Assembly: GCF_023241715.1 (NCBI RefSeq)
Contig: NZ_JALQCW010000021.1
Coordinates: 54,321-118,320, forward strand
From: Pseudomonas morbosilactucae
GTDB taxonomy: Bacteria; Pseudomonadota; Gammaproteobacteria; Pseudomonadales; Pseudomonadaceae
DNA length: 64,000 nt
Reading direction: 5' to 3'
The notes below the pieces were generated by a model that saw nothing but the letters and a program-made list of their open reading frames with translations, did not search any database and had not been told where the DNA came from. Every line of letters starts with the position of its first letter. Position 1 is the first letter of the stretch. The translations under genes were made by a program, and so were the position numbers. Below, one piece after another: positions 61,184 to 64,000 of this stretch.

Positions 61184-61938
61184 GAATGCTCCACGGTCAG
61201 CACCTGTCCGTGCCAGACGCCGGCCCGGTAGCGGGCAATCACCAGTTGATCACCGACACCCGAGGACGCGGCAATCAGCTCGCCGTCTTCGCCCCAGACC
61301 GCACTGCGCCCCGCCGATACCCAACCGCCGGTAGGGCCACCATGGTTGGCCATCAGCACCCGCATCCCGTACTGCCGGGCATAACCCTGCAGCACAGCAC
61401 TGTCTGCGGCGTAACCCTGCTCACTGATCAACACCCCCGCCGCGTAGACACCGGCACCTGCATCCGCAGCGGCCTGGGCATGGCTGGCCTGGGCGAAGTC
61501 GGCACAAACCGCAAGGGCGATGCGATGCTCGTCGAACTGCAGGGGCGAACCGCCCGTGCCAGGGGTAAAAAACACCTCCTCGCCGCTGTGCAGATGCTGC
61601 TTGCTATAGAGCTGCAAACGGCCATCGGCGCCCAACACCAGAGCCCCGATCAACACCCCGGCATCAGCCTGCAGGCGAATCGGCAGCCCCACCACCGCCG
61701 TCACCCCCAGCTCCCGGGCCAGGTCCCGAAGCGGTTGCAGCAGCGTCGCCTCGGGCGACAAGGCCAGGCTCGCCGCCAACCCGGGTTCATAGCCCGTCAA
61801 TGACAGCTCGGGAAACACCAGCAACTGCACACCCTGCCCTGCCGCGACCCGCATGAATTCGAGGTGCCGGGCGATATTGCCCGGCAGGTCACCGGCGATG
61901 GAAATGCACTGGGCGGCAGCGAGAGTCAATGGTGTCAT
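61180..61938 (-). CDS. Carbon-nitrogen hydrolase (nitrilase superfamily)
   Basis: 252 residues from ATG 61938 (AGGAAG upstream; the frame is open to 62019). The catalytic triad fits Glu in VFPELSLTGYE, Lys in LYSKQHLHSGEE and Cys in ALAVCADFAQ. It hydrolyses an amide or nitrile, most likely a small amidase. Operon with the GNAT gene. Exact substrate not predictable. Confidence 0.88.
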   Translation of the reverse strand: MTPLTLAAAQCISIAGDLPGNIARHLEFMRVAAGQGVQLLVFPELSLTGYEPGLAASLALSPEATLLQPLRDLARELGVTAVVGLPIRLQADAGVLIGALVLGADGRLQLYSKQHLHSGEEVFFTPGTGGSPLQFDEHRIALAVCADFAQASHAQAAADAGAGVYAAGVLISEQGYAADSAVLQGYARQYGMRVLMANHGGPTGGWVSAGRSAVWGEDGELIAASSGVGDQLVIARYRAGVWHGQVLTVEHS

Positions 61939-62108
61939 GGGGCTTCCTGCGGGAGGGATTGGCGCAAGGCGGCGAGTGTCGCATAAAAAATCGCGCTCGC
62001 TGACCCTGCGTCCACCCATAGCCAGACCTTAGTCACATGATAGAAATTACCCATTGAATCGCCGCCCCTGCCTCTAGTAAGCTCGGCCCACTTTCACGGA
62101 GAAACAGC

Positions 62109-62243
62109 ATGTTGCCCCGCACCCTTTCCCTGCATCGCCACACCGCCAGCGCCCTGCGCTCGGTCGCGGCTGCCTGGGCAAATGGCAACAGCGCTCCAGT
62201 GAACGTTTATTTTGGGTATTGGTTTAGCCATTGGCGCGCCTGA
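62109..62243 (+). CDS. Aromatic-rich leader peptide (attenuator of DAHP synthase)
   Basis: ATG 62109 behind CGGAGAAACAGC gives 44 residues ending VNVYFGYWFSHWRA. Seven of the last eleven or so codons before the end region specify Tyr, Phe or Trp, as in leader peptides of aromatic pathway operons. Ribosome stalling on these codons when aromatic tRNAs are uncharged would change folding of the next segment, which ends in a terminator (62293-62329). The target is the DAHP synthase gene at 62578. Confidence 0.75.
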   Translation: MLPRTLSLHRHTASALRSVAAAWANGNSAPVNVYFGYWFSHWRA

Positions 62244-62292
62244 TACCCAAACCGGCGCCCACTTTCACGGGTCGCCCACCAGAGAACTTCTC

Positions 62293-62329
62293 ACCCCCGT
62301 CGGCTTCCCGACCGGGGGTTTTGTTTTTT
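62293..62329 (+). terminator. Attenuator terminator before DAHP synthase
   Basis: ACCCCCGTCGG and CCGACCGGGGGT pair with one bulge, then TTTTGTTTTTT. It lies 50 bases after the leader-peptide stop. CCCACTTTCACGG occurs both before the leader peptide (62089) and after it (62259), possibly for alternative pairing. Confidence 0.75.
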
Positions 62330-62380
62330 AGGGCTTAACGTTTTTCAAGCAACACACCGAACTCACTGAGGATTGATCAC

Positions 62381-62530
62381 ATGAACACCACTTATTACCG
62401 CAACGACACAGCCTACGCCTGGCGATTTAGCAGCCTCCGCTCGGGACAGCCTGCCGCCTCCGATCGGTCACCCACAGGTGGCAAGCCATCACTCGAAGCC
62501 AACCCGGCCAATTGTCGAACACCCCAGTAG
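62381..62530 (+). CDS. Second small ORF in the DAHP synthase leader
   Basis: ATG 62381 after GAGGATTGATCAC gives 49 residues starting MNTTYYRNDTAYAWRFSSLR. The first 14 residues hold three Tyr, one Trp and one Phe, again aromatic-rich. It ends 47 bases before the DAHP synthase start. It may be a second sensing peptide or couple translation to the enzyme gene. Not recognised as a family. Confidence 0.55.
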   Translation: MNTTYYRNDTAYAWRFSSLRSGQPAASDRSPTGGKPSLEANPANCRTPQ

Positions 62531-62577
62531 GGTCGCGCGCGGGGAGCCACCCGCCGCCAGCCCAGGAAGCCTTGAAC

Positions 62578-63669
62578 ATGAACTCGTCCGTCTCCGCTCT
62601 GCCGCTGTCCACCCTGTCTTCTGCCAATGAAGCCCTGAGCCTGCGTCTGCCCAGCTCATTGCAACTCAAGCAACAGCTGCCGCTGTCCACCGCACTGGCC
62701 CAGCAAGTAGCCGCCCATCGCCAAGCGGTGCGCGCCATCCTCGACGGTGTCGACTCCCGTCTGCTGGTGGTCGTTGGCCCTTGCTCCATCCATGATCCGC
62801 AATCCGCCCTGGAATACGCTGCCAAGCTGGCCGAACTGAGCACCGAGCTCAGCAACGACCTGCTGTTGGTGATGCGCGCCTACGTGGAAAAACCGCGCAC
62901 CACCGTCGGTTGGAAAGGCCTGGCCTACGACCCGCACCTGGATGGCAGTGACGACATGGCTGGTGGCCTGACCCTGTCCCGGGAGCTGATGCGCGAGATG
63001 CTGCGCCTCGGCCTGCCGATCGCTACCGAGCTGCTGCAACCCATGGCCGCGGGTTACTTCGATGACCTGCTGAGCTGGGTGGCGATTGGTGCGCGCACCA
63101 CCGAATCGCAGATCCACCGGGAAATGGCCAGCGGCCTGGACATGCCCGTGGGCTTCAAGAACGGCACCGACGGCGGCGTGGCCATCGCCTGTGACGCCAT
63201 GCGCTCGGCGGCTCACCCGCATCGCCACTTCGGCGTCGACAGCCAGGGCCACCCGGCGATCATCCAGACCCCAGGCAACCCGGACACTCACTTGGTGCTA
63301 CGTGGCGGCCATCGCGGGCCGAACTACGACCGCCAAAGCGTGGCCCAGGTCCAGCGTGACCTGCACAAGCTGTCGATCCCCGCGCGGATCATGGTCGACT
63401 GCAGCCACGCCAACAGCGGCAAGGACCCTTTGCGCCAACCGGCGGTGTTCAACGACGTGCTGGAGCAGCGCCTGCAAGGCGACCGTTCGCTGGTGGCGGT
63501 GATGCTCGAAAGCCATCTGTTTGAAGGCTGCCAACCGCTGAGTACGTCCATGCGTTACGGCGTGTCCGTCACCGATGGCTGCCTGGGCTGGGATGCCACC
63601 GAGCACTTGCTGCGCAATGCCGCGCAACAGTTGCAACGCAGCCGGCTTCACCAGCCAATCCCCGCCTGA
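62578..63669 (+). CDS. 3-deoxy-7-phosphoheptulonate (DAHP) synthase, class I
   Basis: 363 residues from ATG 62578 (AGGAAG upstream; the longer frame from 62512 overlaps the small ORF). Motifs of the AroF/G/H type: VVGPCSIHD, EKPRTTVGWKGL, GFKNGTDG, and DCSHANSGKDP. It joins phosphoenolpyruvate and erythrose 4-phosphate, the first step of the shikimate pathway. I recall the PA1750 type of P. aeruginosa as closest. Control by aromatic amino acids through the attenuator is inferred. Confidence 0.95.
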   Translation: MNSSVSALPLSTLSSANEALSLRLPSSLQLKQQLPLSTALAQQVAAHRQAVRAILDGVDSRLLVVVGPCSIHDPQSALEYAAKLAELSTELSNDLLLVMRAYVEKPRTTVGWKGLAYDPHLDGSDDMAGGLTLSRELMREMLRLGLPIATELLQPMAAGYFDDLLSWVAIGARTTESQIHREMASGLDMPVGFKNGTDGGVAIACDAMRSAAHPHRHFGVDSQGHPAIIQTPGNPDTHLVLRGGHRGPNYDRQSVAQVQRDLHKLSIPARIMVDCSHANSGKDPLRQPAVFNDVLEQRLQGDRSLVAVMLESHLFEGCQPLSTSMRYGVSVTDGCLGWDATEHLLRNAAQQLQRSRLHQPIPA

Positions 63670-63680
63670 CCACCGCCCCA

Positions 63681-63763
63681 TGTAGGAGCTGGCTTGCCAG
63701 CGATAGCGCCGCCAGATCACCACCTGATCCATGGGCCCCATCGCCGGCAAGCCGGCTCCTACA
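63681..63763. repeat. Pseudomonas REP pair (copy 1)
   Basis: TGTAGGAGCTGGCTTGCCAG and its inverse ending GCCGGCTCCTACA flank about 40 bases. Short intergenic palindrome pairs of this kind are typical of P. fluorescens-group genomes. It also serves as a hairpin at the end of the DAHP synthase transcript. Confidence 0.9.
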
Positions 63764-63784
63764 AAAATGCCGCCCTATCCCCCA

Positions 63785-63868
63785 TGTAGGAGCTGGCTCG
63801 CCAGCGATGACGCCGCCAAGATCACCACCTGATCCAAGGGCCCCATCGCCGGCAAGCCGGCTCCTACA
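63785..63868. repeat. Pseudomonas REP pair (copy 2)
   Basis: It is a near-identical copy of the first pair, 22 bases on, including the spacer GATCACCACCTGATCCA. It cuts into the end of the degraded gene at 63869. Confidence 0.9.
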
Positions 63869-64000
63869 AAAGTCCCAGGAGTTGGTCGCGCATCGGCACC
63901 CAGGGCGGCCTTGACCTTCTCGGCGTTGAAACCATGCCGACGACCCACACTGTACGGGAAGGCGTGCTTGTTGCCCGGGTCGCTCACCGATACCGCCTTG
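63869..64000 (-). pseudogene. Relic of a polyamine-binding protein gene (PotF/SpuD-like)
   Basis: Read on the minus strand: KAVSVSDPGNKHAFPY, a scrambled short stretch, FNAEKVKAALGADA, then in the next frame PTNSWDF, as in PotF-type proteins (SDP.NKHA.PYMWGT ... Y.V.KVKAALG.DAP..SWD). One C is missing after GATGCG. The sequence then ends in REP DNA, so the 3' part is gone. The 5' part lies outside the window. Confidence 0.6.

Noticed and set aside
63681..63868. Short CRISPR array
   Set aside because: Two copies of a paired palindrome with the same spacer are REP elements; there are no cas genes or varied spacers.

Overview
The window is Pseudomonas DNA, most like the P. fluorescens group. 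The right flank carries pgsA, uvrC and gacA (TTG start) in their usual order beside tRNA-Gly(GCC). A class I DAHP synthase follows, and the end of the window has two copies of the REP palindrome typical of this group. Almost everything left of tRNA-Gly (about 57.4 kb) is one integrative and conjugative element (ICE) of the PFGI-1/ICEclc family. Its left end lies outside the window. Its right end is the 3' part of tRNA-Gly, with a 611-residue tyrosine integrase alongside.

Layout: (1) 1-8.3 kb is the maintenance and leading region: ParB (partial), DUF2857, STY4528, PFL_4669 and DUF3158 proteins, SSB, an XRE regulator, DUF3577 and RadC. (2) 8.3-28.9 kb encodes a G-type (MPF-G) type IV secretion system: PilL-like lipoprotein, TIGR03759, lytic transglycosylase, TIGR03765, coupling protein TraD, an MvaT-like silencer, the RAQPRD to TIGR03751 block, the VirB4-like ATPase, TIGR03756, TIGR03755, TraG-N and DUF3742. 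(3) 28.9-33.1 kb holds a second structured leader, an early gene, an ArdC antirestriction protein and a MobH relaxase. (4) 33.1-55 kb is cargo. (5) 55.3-57.5 kb is the ICE integrase and tRNA-Gly attachment site. (6) 57.5-64 kb is core chromosome.

The cargo has two defence-like blocks. Block A (33.5-42.1 kb) centres on a single protein fusing E2-like, E1/ThiF and JAB domains. It overlaps by ATGA with a ComEC-type metallo-beta-lactamase-fold protein and is divergent from a winged-helix/WYL regulator of BrxR/CapW type. A second MBL protein, a four-helix membrane protein and a HEPN-zinc-ribbon protein flank it. No CD-NTase and no separate ubiquitin-like gene is visible, so it is not CBASS. Block B (42.9-55.0 kb) is a nested island bounded by perfect 48-bp direct repeats equal to the 3' half of tRNA-Pro(GGG). 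It carries a broken tyrosine integrase, an IS3-family element and a very large DUF4011-type SF1 helicase whose Vsr-like nuclease end is separated by one extra base.

Two regulatory layers stand out. Two leaders 22.7 kb apart (before DUF3577 and before the gene preceding ardC) share sequence and three hairpins with compensatory base changes, so they are a real structured element. The DAHP synthase is preceded by an aromatic-rich leader peptide and a terminator, the layout of an attenuator. At least six single-base disruptions of otherwise full-length genes occur, several in homopolymers, so either the element is decaying or the assembly has indel errors. Family names (TIGR, DUF, PFL) are recognised from memory; no search was run.
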